Positions 43,102-52,747 of a stretch of 64,000 nucleotides of DNA are shown in pieces. This stretch comes from Nothophaeocryptopus gaeumannii (lineage: Eukaryota; Ascomycota; Dothideomycetes; Mycosphaerellales; Mycosphaerellaceae), in NCBI GenBank assembly GCA_031771865.1, contig JASISA010000019.1, positions 1,240,001 through 1,304,000 on the forward strand, in the 5' to 3' direction. The position numbers and the translations under genes were made by a program. The number at the start of each line of letters is the position of its first letter. The first letter of the stretch is position 1. The notes under the pieces were generated by a model. The model did not search any database, had not been told where the DNA came from, and worked only from the letters and a program-made list of their open reading frames with translations.

Positions 43102-45366
43102 CTAGCCTCCGGCTTCAAAGCCCTGAGCCTTCCAGTCCCCGTGATCCTCCGCACCACCAGCCTTCGCCGCCGCCGCAGCCTGCTGTGCCAATGAGCTCGT
43201 GCTCAGACTGCTCGCATGCATCGCAGCATCACTAGTGCCCATATAATACAGCATGCCGAGCACAAGGACATGTAAAGCTATACAGTAAATTGCGAATAAG
43301 TTCCTGCTCGTTCTGGTTGCCAGCACCATTCTCGTCACTTGGAACACTGCGCGCTCAGGTAGGCTCATGCGCTTCAAAGCACGAGCACTCTCTCGCCCAC
43401 GGAAGGCTTGGAAGGGTGATATGTTTGCTTCGTATGCTGATCGGTATCGGTCGAATGACATGCCTGAAGGCGTGTCTGCGCCGGATACTTGCACAGTCGA
43501 AGGGTTGGGATTTGACCCATAAGCCGCACCAGAAGCTGCACTACGGTTGTAGGTGCTCACGTAGCGCGTCTTCTCGTACAAATTCAAGTTGTCCTTTTGC
43601 AAGCTCGAGACTTCGGTACGCAGAGACGATACAGTCTGGTATTGCTTCTGCAGTTCTTGCTCCAACTCGCCGATCTTCTTCTTGAAGCGATCACGTTGCG
43701 CAGTGACCATAGGCAAGATGCCTGATCCACCGCCGACAGGTTCACCAGCTCGCAGCGCATCCAGGTTGGAACGAGGCGAGCTGGATCCGGTAGGAGGCTC
43801 GAAGCCACCAATGATGGAGGAAGTAGGCGACGGACCGCCGCCTCCTCTTCGGCTGCCGTACTGACTCTTTGGGTAGCGCGAAGTGTACGTGCCCGCAACG
43901 GACATGGTCTCGAAGGCGTTGGAAGCCTCCTGCTGCGTCTTCTGAAGGTCGTTCTCCAGCGTCGCATTGAGCTTTTGTGACTTCTCGAGTTCCATATTGG
44001 TGCTAGACAGATCCTCTTGCAGCGCCTCCAGTCGCTCTTGAAGCTCTCGATGAGAGACACGGAGTTCTGTCAGCTCATCACTCAACTTCTTGTTCCGCGC
44101 TAGAAGCAGTTGCTCGAGGCTCTCGCCCGCTTTGCCGTTCGTGTGCGATGCGTCTTCTCCCACCTCAGCCCCATCTACATCGTCCACAGTGGCGAACTCT
44201 ATCGCACGTAGCATTTCCAGCTCACGTTTGACTTCGTCGTAGTCGTTCCACTTCTGCACCTTGCTCTGGAGAGCGTCGCGATCTGCCTTGAGGGAATTGA
44301 GCTCGCGTTCAAGACCTCGCAGCTTTGTCTCCAGCCCGGACTTGTCTGCCTCTCGATCGTATCGTGCCGAGTCGAGCCGCCGTAGCAATGATTGGTTCTC
44401 GGATCGCAGCCGCAAGTACGCAGGATCCTCCTCCACAGCAGTGCTTCTGCCCTTCGATTGACTGGCAGATTGAGCAAGCTCCAAACGCAACTGTTCATTT
44501 CTTGCTTCGACCTCAGCAAGCCGAATGTTCGACTTCTCCAATTCGGAGTTGACAATCTCAAGCTCGGCAGCTGTTGCTGTGTTCCCAAGGCTCTGCGTCT
44601 CCTCGCCCGACTTCTCCAATCTTTGCGACACCTCATAGCTCGCCTTAAGCTCCTTCAGCAGTCTGTCCTGGTTCTCCACCTTCTCCTCCAAGCTCTTCTC
44701 TTTCGCCGTCCAGTTGTCTTCCTTCTCTTTCAGCACAGCGGACCAAGACTCCTTCACCTCCTTGATCTTGTTGTCCTGCGACCCTTCGAATGACTGCCTC
44801 TTGTTCCTCTCCGCCTCCAATTGCTTTTCTGAGTCTTCCAGCTGGCCGTTGAGCTTGGTGACTTGCTTTCGCAGCTGCTCGTTCTCCGACTCCAATCGCG
44901 GTACTACCTCGTCAGCTGTGACCAGAGAATCGATCGAAGCTTCAAGCAATGGATATGGGTCTGGTGCTTCCGACAATGGAGAGTAGGCGGACATAAAAGC
45001 ATTAGATACGGCCTTGTTGTGATTGGTAAGGACATCGATGTAGCCCTGGTACATCTTGAGCAGGTCCTTGATCTCGCCTAGCTTCGATGAATCGTCCATC
45101 TTTCGGAAATCCTTCGTCTTCGTTGCCAATTCCTTCCTCTGAACTAGGGAGTCCTTCTGCTGGTTGACCATGTCCGAGGCAGTAGTGTCCAGACTGGAGA
45201 CCAGCTTGGTTAGGTCTAGGGAGCGCCATGCTGCCACGGCCAGCTGGAACTTGTTGCCAGCATCTGTCGCCTCTTGGGCCCCGTTTGTATTCTCTTCCGC
45301 CGCCGCGGTGTCTCCATCATCCACCACGCCACCCCTGGTCTGATCTTCAACAAGAGAGTCGGCCAT
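43102..45366 (-). CDS. COY1: CASP/COY1-family Golgi membrane coiled-coil protein
   Basis: Single exon, 754 aa, start ATG 45366 (MADSLVEDQTRGGVVDDGDT). Golgins of the CASP family (yeast Coy1) tether vesicles in intra-Golgi traffic. Evidence: WRSLDLTKLVSSLDTTASDM near the N-terminus, heptad coiled-coil from about 160 to 480, LPMVTAQRDRFKKKIGELEQ and SSLRTEVSSLQKDNLNLYEK (conserved CASP C-terminal block), DRYRSAYEANISPFQAFRGR, then the membrane segment LFAIYCIALHVLVLGMLYYM near residue 710. The short tail is Ala-rich. Length and order match the family (about 680-760). Confidence 0.92.
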   Translation of the reverse strand: MADSLVEDQTRGGVVDDGDTAAAEENTNGAQEATDAGNKFQLAVAAWRSLDLTKLVSSLDTTASDMVNQQKDSLVQRKELATKTKDFRKMDDSSKLGEIKDLLKMYQGYIDVLTNHNKAVSNAFMSAYSPLSEAPDPYPLLEASIDSLVTADEVVPRLESENEQLRKQVTKLNGQLEDSEKQLEAERNKRQSFEGSQDNKIKEVKESWSAVLKEKEDNWTAKEKSLEEKVENQDRLLKELKASYEVSQRLEKSGEETQSLGNTATAAELEIVNSELEKSNIRLAEVEARNEQLRLELAQSASQSKGRSTAVEEDPAYLRLRSENQSLLRRLDSARYDREADKSGLETKLRGLERELNSLKADRDALQSKVQKWNDYDEVKRELEMLRAIEFATVDDVDGAEVGEDASHTNGKAGESLEQLLLARNKKLSDELTELRVSHRELQERLEALQEDLSSTNMELEKSQKLNATLENDLQKTQQEASNAFETMSVAGTYTSRYPKSQYGSRRGGGGPSPTSSIIGGFEPPTGSSSPRSNLDALRAGEPVGGGSGILPMVTAQRDRFKKKIGELEQELQKQYQTVSSLRTEVSSLQKDNLNLYEKTRYVSTYNRSAASGAAYGSNPNPSTVQVSGADTPSGMSFDRYRSAYEANISPFQAFRGRESARALKRMSLPERAVFQVTRMVLATRTSRNLFAIYCIALHVLVLGMLYYMGTSDAAMHASSLSTSSLAQQAAAAAKAGGAEDHGDWKAQGFEAGG

Positions 45367-45757
45367 GGTCACCCTACCATAACTCCCTTATGTTGAACGC
45401 GCGTTGCGTGTCCAGCTGGCCAGGTGGTTGAATTCTGGATCGTGAGCGAATGTCCGATGACTTTGCAAGGTAGAATTGATTCAGTAAACCAGATCCAGGT
45501 TAACGGGTGTATATACAAAGGGTGCTTCCACGGTCGTCCCCATGTTGTAGGAGGAAGTGAGGATGGGCCGCGAGCCACGAAGCTCGAAGCGCGTGGAGGC
45601 CTGAGGTATCCATCGGCACGCTCAAGTCCAGCGCCTCACCCGTCCAAGTCCATCAACCTCACCCGCTGAACTACTTCTACTTCTCACCCGCTCAAGTTTA
45701 GCGACACCAACTTACTCGTGCGTTGACTGCTGATGTCTATGCCGAGAGGTATCGCAG

Positions 45758-46045
45758 ATGGATCTCGTGAACGCGAACTTCATATGTTGCGTCGGACGCT
45801 CGTTCTTCCTTACGGAGGACGTTCGAATGGGCATCGGACAGCACGCCATGCAAGAAGGCGATATTCTTGCAGTCCTACTCGGGTGCAAAAAAGTGATGGC
45901 TGGAACAGGCCCTCATATAGGCACTGGAAACACCTTCAGGCTAACCAGCTCTGCTTCCCTCTCGCATGATAGCCATCAACTTTATCAAGTCGCCAAGGCC
46001 ATATGCATCCTTCAGCCCTGTATCGCTGGGCAGACTTGCAATAGC
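45758..46045 (+). pseudogene. HET-protein C-terminal relic
   Basis: The frame codes CCVGRSFFLTEDVRMGIGQH followed by AMQEGDILAVLLGCKK, matching the conserved C-terminal pattern of HET proteins (GR.FF.T..G.MGLGP....GD.V.VL.G). The HET domain itself and the usual following segment are absent, and the remaining frame (AGTGPHIGTGNTFRLTSSAS) is not family-like. Probably a fragment of a decayed gene. The surrounding 45367-46869 otherwise holds no supported gene. Confidence 0.45.
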
Positions 46046-46869
46046 TGAGACATAGGGCTCGTATCACTCAACGCAGTGCCAAGTCGCGATATTTGCATAA
46101 CGAGGAAAGGGGTTTCTTTTTTACCTAGTCATTTGATGTGCTGTAGAACGATCGCGACTGGCGCCACAGCTACTGCCAGATCGTTCGCCGTCTTGCCAAG
46201 ATTGGGTTGATCGTCATCTTTGTCTGAAGGAGACATGGTCCCGTAACTACAAGAAGATGAGTTGGATAACTCGCAATGTGCTTTCTCCGCGGGTAGACAG
46301 TGTCCCGTAATTTAAAGTAGACCCATTTGCAAGTCGGCCGCGGCCATTTTGTCACTCCATCTTGCCCGTAGGAGTAGAGGACGTGCGTCATGTATTGGAA
46401 GCAGAGACGGCGTTCGATGAAGTGCTGAACGTCGTAACCGAGGCTGCTAACCAGCGACAATATCCAGATCTTTGTCAAGGTAGGATGGACATGTTGTAGT
46501 TGGGAAAGATGGTGAATCCTGAGACGGCAGACCGCATGACCAGGTCGTATCACATCGATGGCGCGAGATGCTCTAAAGTGTTGCTATCTGGGAAGACGCC
46601 TCGTGCATCTTCATTCGTGCCAGCTTGGGCAAGCTTCTCCCACGCCATCGAGAAGCCGCATAAAAGAACTAATGGCCTTGGTTGGCTTGTCCATCACGCT
46701 ATCAGCGTTGAAGCTGGCGCAATCTGAGTGGTATGAGAGAAGCCGGGACATTTTTGCTGAACAAGAAGGCGCACGGACAGGACGCGGCAGTATACATTAT
46801 CCGATCCGGTACGCCTCAGGCCATCACATATCTCCTGGACACTTACTCGCTCACATATACATAACTTTT
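46046..46869. other. Intergenic, nothing recognised
   Basis: Downstream of RRP5. A minus-strand 127-codon frame (46170-46553) has no family resemblance. No gene supported. Confidence 0.4.
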
Positions 46870-49800
46870 TCACTCCTCCCCCTCATCCTTCTCCTCCCCC
46901 TTTTCCGCCAACTTCCTGACATACTCCGCTGCCAGGACCTTGACCCTCTCCGCCTCCTTCTTACTCCCCTCCTTCTCCTCAAACTCAAGCCATCTCTTGA
47001 ACACAAACTTGGCGCGTCTCCTCTTCATCTTCCCTCCGCAAATCCTCTCATACAACGACCTCGTCTTCTCAATAGCATCCTGCTTGGCAGCCCTGTCGTC
47101 TAGTGCTGACACTCGCGCGCGTTCAATGTCCACGAACATATCCCATCCGGAAGACCACGTCTTCCATTCCGACAGGAGACCTTCGAACATAGTCCTTCCG
47201 CGCTCAGGCTCCCCTGCTGCGGTGCGGAATTCCAAAGCTGCGAATTTCGCAGTCAGGAGACGATGCTCCTTGATGGGAATAGATTGGAGAGCCTTGCTCA
47301 GCAGAGCGCGGGCCCGCGCCGGGGCGCGAAGGTTGTTCATCAAGAACGTGGCGTAGTTCAACCAGACGTCGGGACTTGCTCGAAATGCCTTGTTGCCGAC
47401 TATGCGTTCGAAGATACCATCAGCCCTATCATGCTTCCCAGAGTCGATGTAGATGGACGCCATCTTCTCATGCATCTCAAGCGAGTCCTGCATTTGGCAA
47501 GCCTGCTTGAACACTTCCTCAACACGCTCCTCGTCTCCATACTCAACTTCCAAGTTCAGCAAGGCGATCCAGATATTCATCTTCTCGTCCGTCTCGCGGA
47601 TATTGATCGTTCGGAGGGCGCGTTCGGCGATCTCGCGGGCTTTTTGGACCTCGCTGAGTTGGAGTTGGAAGGCCATGTATTGCACCCACAGGTCGGAGTT
47701 ACTGGGTTGCCCGAGGAGTTGTCGTTCGAAGTCGCTCGAGCTGCGAGGGCCGTATTTGTCGAGGTCGCCTGTCAGATCTTCTTTTATCTCTGGCTTGCTG
47801 CGCTTCTTTTTCTTCGTTGATGTTGTTTCTGGTTCAGATTCATATGCTGCTCCGTTCGCGTCGGCGCCGAAGCCGTCGCCAGACCAGTCGAAACCGCTTG
47901 TCTTCAGTCCGGAGGTTGCATTAGAAGGCTCGTCGTCCACATCCATCTCATCAGCATCAGCAGCGTCGTCATCACTGTCCGCATCCTGGACGTCATTGAG
48001 ATCGATCTCGATTCCACCCTCCGAATCTGAATCAGCCTCTTCGTCGACATCAACATCACCATCCATGTCGACATCTTCATCATCGCTCTCATCATCGACC
48101 AAGTTATCTGCACTTTCTTTGCTAAAGTAGCTAGCTTTCAAGCCGAGACTGATTTTCCTGTTTTCAACATCAACGCTCAGGATCTTCGCCTTGACAACGT
48201 CGCCCGTGCTGTACAGCTTTCTGACATCGTCCACTCGTCTCGCAGCAACCTCGCTCCGATGACAAAGACCAGATACTCTAGGCTGAGTGTTGTCGATGTC
48301 GATGAATGCGCCAAAGTCTTCGACCTTCCTGACCTTTCCGGTCACAGTCATGCCTTCTTCGAGGTCATTAATGGTGAGAGGTGGTGTGTAGTTGCCGTCA
48401 ACATGAGATTGCTTGAGACTCAGCTGGATCTGATTGCTGTGAGGGTCAACAGCCAACACACGACCCGTGACAAGCTGATCAACCGCATAGATGCTTCGCC
48501 ATTCTTTCACGAATCGATCGCTCAGGTCCGAGATACGCACCAGGGCATCTACGTCCGCACCCAGTGATACGAAGACACCCTTCTCGGCGACTTTCTTGAC
48601 GAATCCACGTACGATGTTGCCAGACTTGAGTTGTGCAGCGGTTGCAACTTGTGCGTCCTTCACCGGAAGGCTTGAGCTGAGGACCTTGGAAGGCCGCAAG
48701 CTGACGGAGGCACGCTTGTTGGGAGCATCGACAGCAGTGACGCAGACGCGCACGATGTCGTTCTTGCTGTACTGTGCCGGATTTGCCTGATCGTAATCAT
48801 CGCTGAGCTCAACTAATGGGGCGTGGCAGATTAAGTTCGTCCCGATTTCAACACTGACAGATCGCTCGGTAGACTTGACCACTCTGGCCGGAAGTACCTG
48901 ACCTGGGGTCAAGTCCTTGACAGATTGAGGCCCAGAGGTATCATCGCGTCGGGCTGTAAGATCAAGACGATTGCCGGAGATATCGATCGACTTGACTTTG
49001 GTGCGCAGAGCGCATCCGACACGAAATCTGTTCTCGACATTCTGGAGCTGGCCAACATCGTCGGACAGATCCATCAGGGCAATCCGACCTCGCACGTTGG
49101 GCGACAGGTTGACCCAAACGCAATTGTCTCCGTGGTTGTTGACGAAAGCTAGGTAGGTCTTTTCGGGTACGACAGAGTCAAAGCCGAGCAACGACTCGTC
49201 TCCTTGACTTAGCCTCGACTTCTTCGCAGAAAGCTCAAAGACAGGCACCTTCCCTTGGCGATGGCTGATCGGGAGGAAGCGATGGCTTCGAGCGTCGTGG
49301 ATTCCAAGGATCTTGACATCAATCACATCATTTTGCTTGAAGCTTTGCAGCGGTGCACTCTTATCCTGAATCTTGTCCCAGGAGTCAAAGACCTCGCTGA
49401 CATCAACCCTGCCTTGCACGTTGTCTGCCAGGCGCACGTTGATCTGCGTGGCTTTGACGGAGGCGATTTGAGCCTTGACAACGCGTCCAAGAGTGTAGTC
49501 GGACATGAAAGATATGGTAGGGTCGATTGGTTTTCTGACGGCGTCACCGGCGGAAGCTTTGGTCTTCTCGGGTGACGCGCTCTTAGCGGTCTGCTCTCTC
49601 AGCGTCAGGAGGAAGCGTTCATGAACAGCGTCAATGTCCGAGATCCAAGAGCTTAGAGACTGATCCTTTCTCAGCCCGAAAGCCGGTTGTTCGTGCATCT
49701 CTGGGAGAAGCTGGCTCTTCGGTGCCAAGCCAACCGTTCCACTTGCGAATTCCACGTAGACGCCTTCCGAGGTGATATTTCTGACGAATCCATGCACTTT

Positions 49801-52359
49801 CTTGCCAGGCTGTGCATCCGCAAACGACTTGATGAGCTTGCCAGACTTGGCATCCTCCACCAGGCCGGTCTTATTGGACAGCAGCACCATGTGACTACGC
49901 ACCTGCTTGTCCAGCACCAGCAGGTTGGAAAGGGTCTGACCCACGCGAATCCGTTTTATGGCGCTCTCTGCCTTTGCAGCCGATGCATCGACCAAGTGAC
50001 CGATTCTGATGAGACCCTTGAGCCCGTCTTCAAGGTCCACAGAGACGGAATCTGCGGTCTTTTCGGTGACAGTCCCGCTAACCAGCTGACCATCAGATAC
50101 CTTCTCCCACGCGGTCTGTTGATCTTCGTCAAAAGCAGTAGCGCCTTTGCAGGAAACTTTCATTTCCTGTGTCTCCGGCTTCACAGATAGAATGGTGACT
50201 TGCACAGTCTGGCCCAATCGGAAATACTTCTCTGGCTTCTCGATGAAGGCCTCGCTAAATTCTGCTACTGGCAACCAGGCCCGCACTGGTCCATAAAATT
50301 GCACAGCAGCGCCAGCTGGCAGCAGATTGATGATGGTCCCTTTGCCTTCCATGCCTGGTCGAAGGCCATCATATTCTTTCCATACCGGACCATCATCGTT
50401 ACCTTCCACCAGTGACTTCTTGAGTGTAAGGCGAACGTGCCTCTTCTCGCTGTCGACTGATAGCACTCTCGCTTTGACCGGGAAACCGTCTTTGAATTTG
50501 CGCCCCGGGTGTAATAGCTGAGCATCACTAAGATGCATCTCTGGAACCAGTCCGGTGATGTTATCACTCATCTTGACCAGGATTCCAGTGACGCCAGACT
50601 TCCCCCCAAGTATTAACTTCTCCACTGTACCTTTCACGACCTCGCCCACTGTGAGGTCTTCTAATCTCAAGAAGGCTTGATCAAGGACGGAGCGCTTCAA
50701 AGCGACATAGTACACATTGTCAATCGGGTTGTAAGCAATGACACGGACTTTGTGAGTCGATCCGGGTGTGTATAGGCCTGAAGTCGAGGCAAGCGAGTCG
50801 ATGCGCTTGTCTGCGATCTGAGAGATATGAGCAAAAGCTGTCGCAGTCCGAGCATCAAGTCCAGATTTGAAAGGCAATTCCAAGAACAGTCCTCGCTCAG
50901 GCAAGACCTGTGTGATCTTGGCATCGTCCACAAAGGAAGAAAGTGCAATAGACTGATTCAGCTCAGCGGCTCGACTTTTCAACTTGATGGTTGCGACATC
51001 AGGCAATTTGGCGGGGGAAGGCAGCAGGTCGAGTACGTGCTCTTGGAACGATACACCTACTCGGCGCGCCCCATCATCTCCGGGAATGGCGAATACGATG
51101 CGCGCTGTTGTCTTGCTTCCGATTTTGTACTTCTTGCTTAGGTCTTGAACTTCGAGCCCGATAGCCGCAGAATGTATAAGATCAGCGGTGACGTCCAACA
51201 TGCCCATGATCTTGCCCACAACTCCGTGCGCACCGGATTCAATGATGAGTATCTCAACAGCTGTACCGGGGAGGAAAGCGTCCACGGACGGAGCCTCGCT
51301 CACCACGGGCAGCTTCTGCGTTCCGTTCAAAACATATGACAGCTTTGTTATATCCGGAGAAAGCTTCAATACTTTGCCATTGCTGCCTTTGCCGGTGACA
51401 AGGCAAAGCATGACCTGTCCCTCTTGCACCTCGCTCAGTTTGAAGCCCGATCCAAGCTCTTTCTTGCTCACGAAACCCTTGACGTTTTCGTCTGCGAGTC
51501 CAACGTCCACTATCAGACCATGATCCTCGACACTGCGCACACTGGCCTGCACAGTGCTGTTGACGACCACATTCTCTTCGCTGACAATGCCATTGTTGAC
51601 TTGGACCGGGTCCAAAGACAGTTCAATGTGCTTCTTGCTCTTTCCTTCGGCGGCTTCTGTGCCTGTCGCAGTTACGATAGCTCGTAGCCATTGTCCGAAA
51701 TGAAACAGTTGCTTCAGATCGATGTCTTGGTCCTCGTCGCTCTCGTCTGCGCCTGCCTTCGTATCGTCTGCGAGTAGTTTCTCGATTCGTCCGTTCAGCC
51801 GATCTGAGACAGCGGTGATGGGCGCATATCCGGTCAAGTTGTTCGGTAAGGCCAGCGCAACATCCTTGCCTGTGATCGCAGTCACGCGACCCAAGACTGT
51901 TGTGCCAACGACCAGGTTCTTGTAGCTCAGCGCGGCAACCTTCACTCCAGATCCTTCGACCTTGGGAAAGCCACCATGGCCGCTCTCGCGCCCTGTCTTC
52001 CGCTTCTTCTTGGCTGGCGCAGTTTCCGCCTCGTCCAACAGCGCAGCGTCGTCGTCCTTGGAATCTGCTTTCTGTCCAGTCTCCTGCTCGAATAGCGCAT
52101 CTCGCTCGGCCTGTGCCTTGATCTGCTTGTGCTCGATGGGCGTGAGGACACTCGCTCCTCCTCTGGGAAATGCGCGCTCCTCTTGCTGCAAGATCGACTT
52201 GACTGGCCCCTTCTTGTCTCGCCTCTCTGCACCTTCCTGAGGTTTCCTGGACTTGCTCTCTTTTTCAGTCCCTCTTGCCTTGGACTCCTTCACTTCTGCC
52301 GGTTTCGCCTTCTTACTCGGCCGATCATCAGTCACGGCCTTCCTCTTGATCGGCGCCAT
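46870..52359 (-). CDS. RRP5: rRNA biogenesis protein RRP5
   Basis: Giant U3-associated factor needed for cleavages that make both 18S and 5.8S rRNA. One exon, 1829 aa, ATG 52359 (MAPIKRKAVTDDRPSKKAKP). A basic N-terminus is followed by a long tandem series of S1 RNA-binding repeats from about 160 to 1440, for example VVGTTVLGRVTAITGKDVAL, MTVTGKVRKVEDFGAFIDID and IVRGFVKKVAEKGVFVSLGA. Then comes an acidic tract (about 1465-1550, long runs of D/E) and a C-terminal HAT/TPR-like part (SSDFERQLLGQPSNSDLWVQ, LNLEVEYGDEERVEEVFKQA). Length and order match yeast Rrp5 (1729 aa). A 5.5-kb intronless frame is itself strong evidence. Confidence 0.96.
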   Translation of the reverse strand: MAPIKRKAVTDDRPSKKAKPAEVKESKARGTEKESKSRKPQEGAERRDKKGPVKSILQQEERAFPRGGASVLTPIEHKQIKAQAERDALFEQETGQKADSKDDDAALLDEAETAPAKKKRKTGRESGHGGFPKVEGSGVKVAALSYKNLVVGTTVLGRVTAITGKDVALALPNNLTGYAPITAVSDRLNGRIEKLLADDTKAGADESDEDQDIDLKQLFHFGQWLRAIVTATGTEAAEGKSKKHIELSLDPVQVNNGIVSEENVVVNSTVQASVRSVEDHGLIVDVGLADENVKGFVSKKELGSGFKLSEVQEGQVMLCLVTGKGSNGKVLKLSPDITKLSYVLNGTQKLPVVSEAPSVDAFLPGTAVEILIIESGAHGVVGKIMGMLDVTADLIHSAAIGLEVQDLSKKYKIGSKTTARIVFAIPGDDGARRVGVSFQEHVLDLLPSPAKLPDVATIKLKSRAAELNQSIALSSFVDDAKITQVLPERGLFLELPFKSGLDARTATAFAHISQIADKRIDSLASTSGLYTPGSTHKVRVIAYNPIDNVYYVALKRSVLDQAFLRLEDLTVGEVVKGTVEKLILGGKSGVTGILVKMSDNITGLVPEMHLSDAQLLHPGRKFKDGFPVKARVLSVDSEKRHVRLTLKKSLVEGNDDGPVWKEYDGLRPGMEGKGTIINLLPAGAAVQFYGPVRAWLPVAEFSEAFIEKPEKYFRLGQTVQVTILSVKPETQEMKVSCKGATAFDEDQQTAWEKVSDGQLVSGTVTEKTADSVSVDLEDGLKGLIRIGHLVDASAAKAESAIKRIRVGQTLSNLLVLDKQVRSHMVLLSNKTGLVEDAKSGKLIKSFADAQPGKKVHGFVRNITSEGVYVEFASGTVGLAPKSQLLPEMHEQPAFGLRKDQSLSSWISDIDAVHERFLLTLREQTAKSASPEKTKASAGDAVRKPIDPTISFMSDYTLGRVVKAQIASVKATQINVRLADNVQGRVDVSEVFDSWDKIQDKSAPLQSFKQNDVIDVKILGIHDARSHRFLPISHRQGKVPVFELSAKKSRLSQGDESLLGFDSVVPEKTYLAFVNNHGDNCVWVNLSPNVRGRIALMDLSDDVGQLQNVENRFRVGCALRTKVKSIDISGNRLDLTARRDDTSGPQSVKDLTPGQVLPARVVKSTERSVSVEIGTNLICHAPLVELSDDYDQANPAQYSKNDIVRVCVTAVDAPNKRASVSLRPSKVLSSSLPVKDAQVATAAQLKSGNIVRGFVKKVAEKGVFVSLGADVDALVRISDLSDRFVKEWRSIYAVDQLVTGRVLAVDPHSNQIQLSLKQSHVDGNYTPPLTINDLEEGMTVTGKVRKVEDFGAFIDIDNTQPRVSGLCHRSEVAARRVDDVRKLYSTGDVVKAKILSVDVENRKISLGLKASYFSKESADNLVDDESDDEDVDMDGDVDVDEEADSDSEGGIEIDLNDVQDADSDDDAADADEMDVDDEPSNATSGLKTSGFDWSGDGFGADANGAAYESEPETTSTKKKKRSKPEIKEDLTGDLDKYGPRSSSDFERQLLGQPSNSDLWVQYMAFQLQLSEVQKAREIAERALRTINIRETDEKMNIWIALLNLEVEYGDEERVEEVFKQACQMQDSLEMHEKMASIYIDSGKHDRADGIFERIVGNKAFRASPDVWLNYATFLMNNLRAPARARALLSKALQSIPIKEHRLLTAKFAALEFRTAAGEPERGRTMFEGLLSEWKTWSSGWDMFVDIERARVSALDDRAAKQDAIEKTRSLYERICGGKMKRRRAKFVFKRWLEFEEKEGSKKEAERVKVLAAEYVRKLAEKGEEKDEGEE

Positions 52360-52747
52360 ATTTGTTGTCTGGTCCGACGATTTCGACAGCGAACAGTCGA
52401 GATGGCACTGCACATTTCTCGAGGGCGAACTTTTTTTGAAAGCATATCGAACGGGCCCAAGCTTCCCAGATCCAAACGCCGACTCCCGATAGAATACGCC
52501 AAGCTGTTTACGGTCCTAGCGCAAATTTAATCATCAACGCGGACGCGTCGGAACGCGCTTTCGTGGTGGAAGTGCTCGACTCTTCGATTCCATGCGTGTT
52601 CTGCTGTGTCTGTCTGCTTCCACCGCATCCCTTCTGCATTTCTTTGCATCAATGCCTGTCAATCAACCCTTTTACATTCAAACATAGACTAAAACGGCGG
52701 AAGCGCCGCCCACATCCTCTCAAGACAGCCTGCCTGATCAACATAAC
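52360..52747. promoter_or_regulatory. RRP5/CDT2 divergent promoter with three ACGCG boxes
   Basis: 388 bp between the two starts. A tight cluster of ACGCG cores lies at 52537-52541, 52543-52548 (perfect MCB palindrome ACGCGT) and 52553-52557, about 200 bp before CDT2. MCB boxes bind MBF (Swi6/Mbp1-type) to drive G1/S transcription, and cdt2 is an MBF target in fission yeast. Regulation here is inference. Confidence 0.62.

Noticed and set aside
46940..52530. Many plus-strand frames opposite RRP5
   Set aside because: Antisense shadows of a strongly supported gene.
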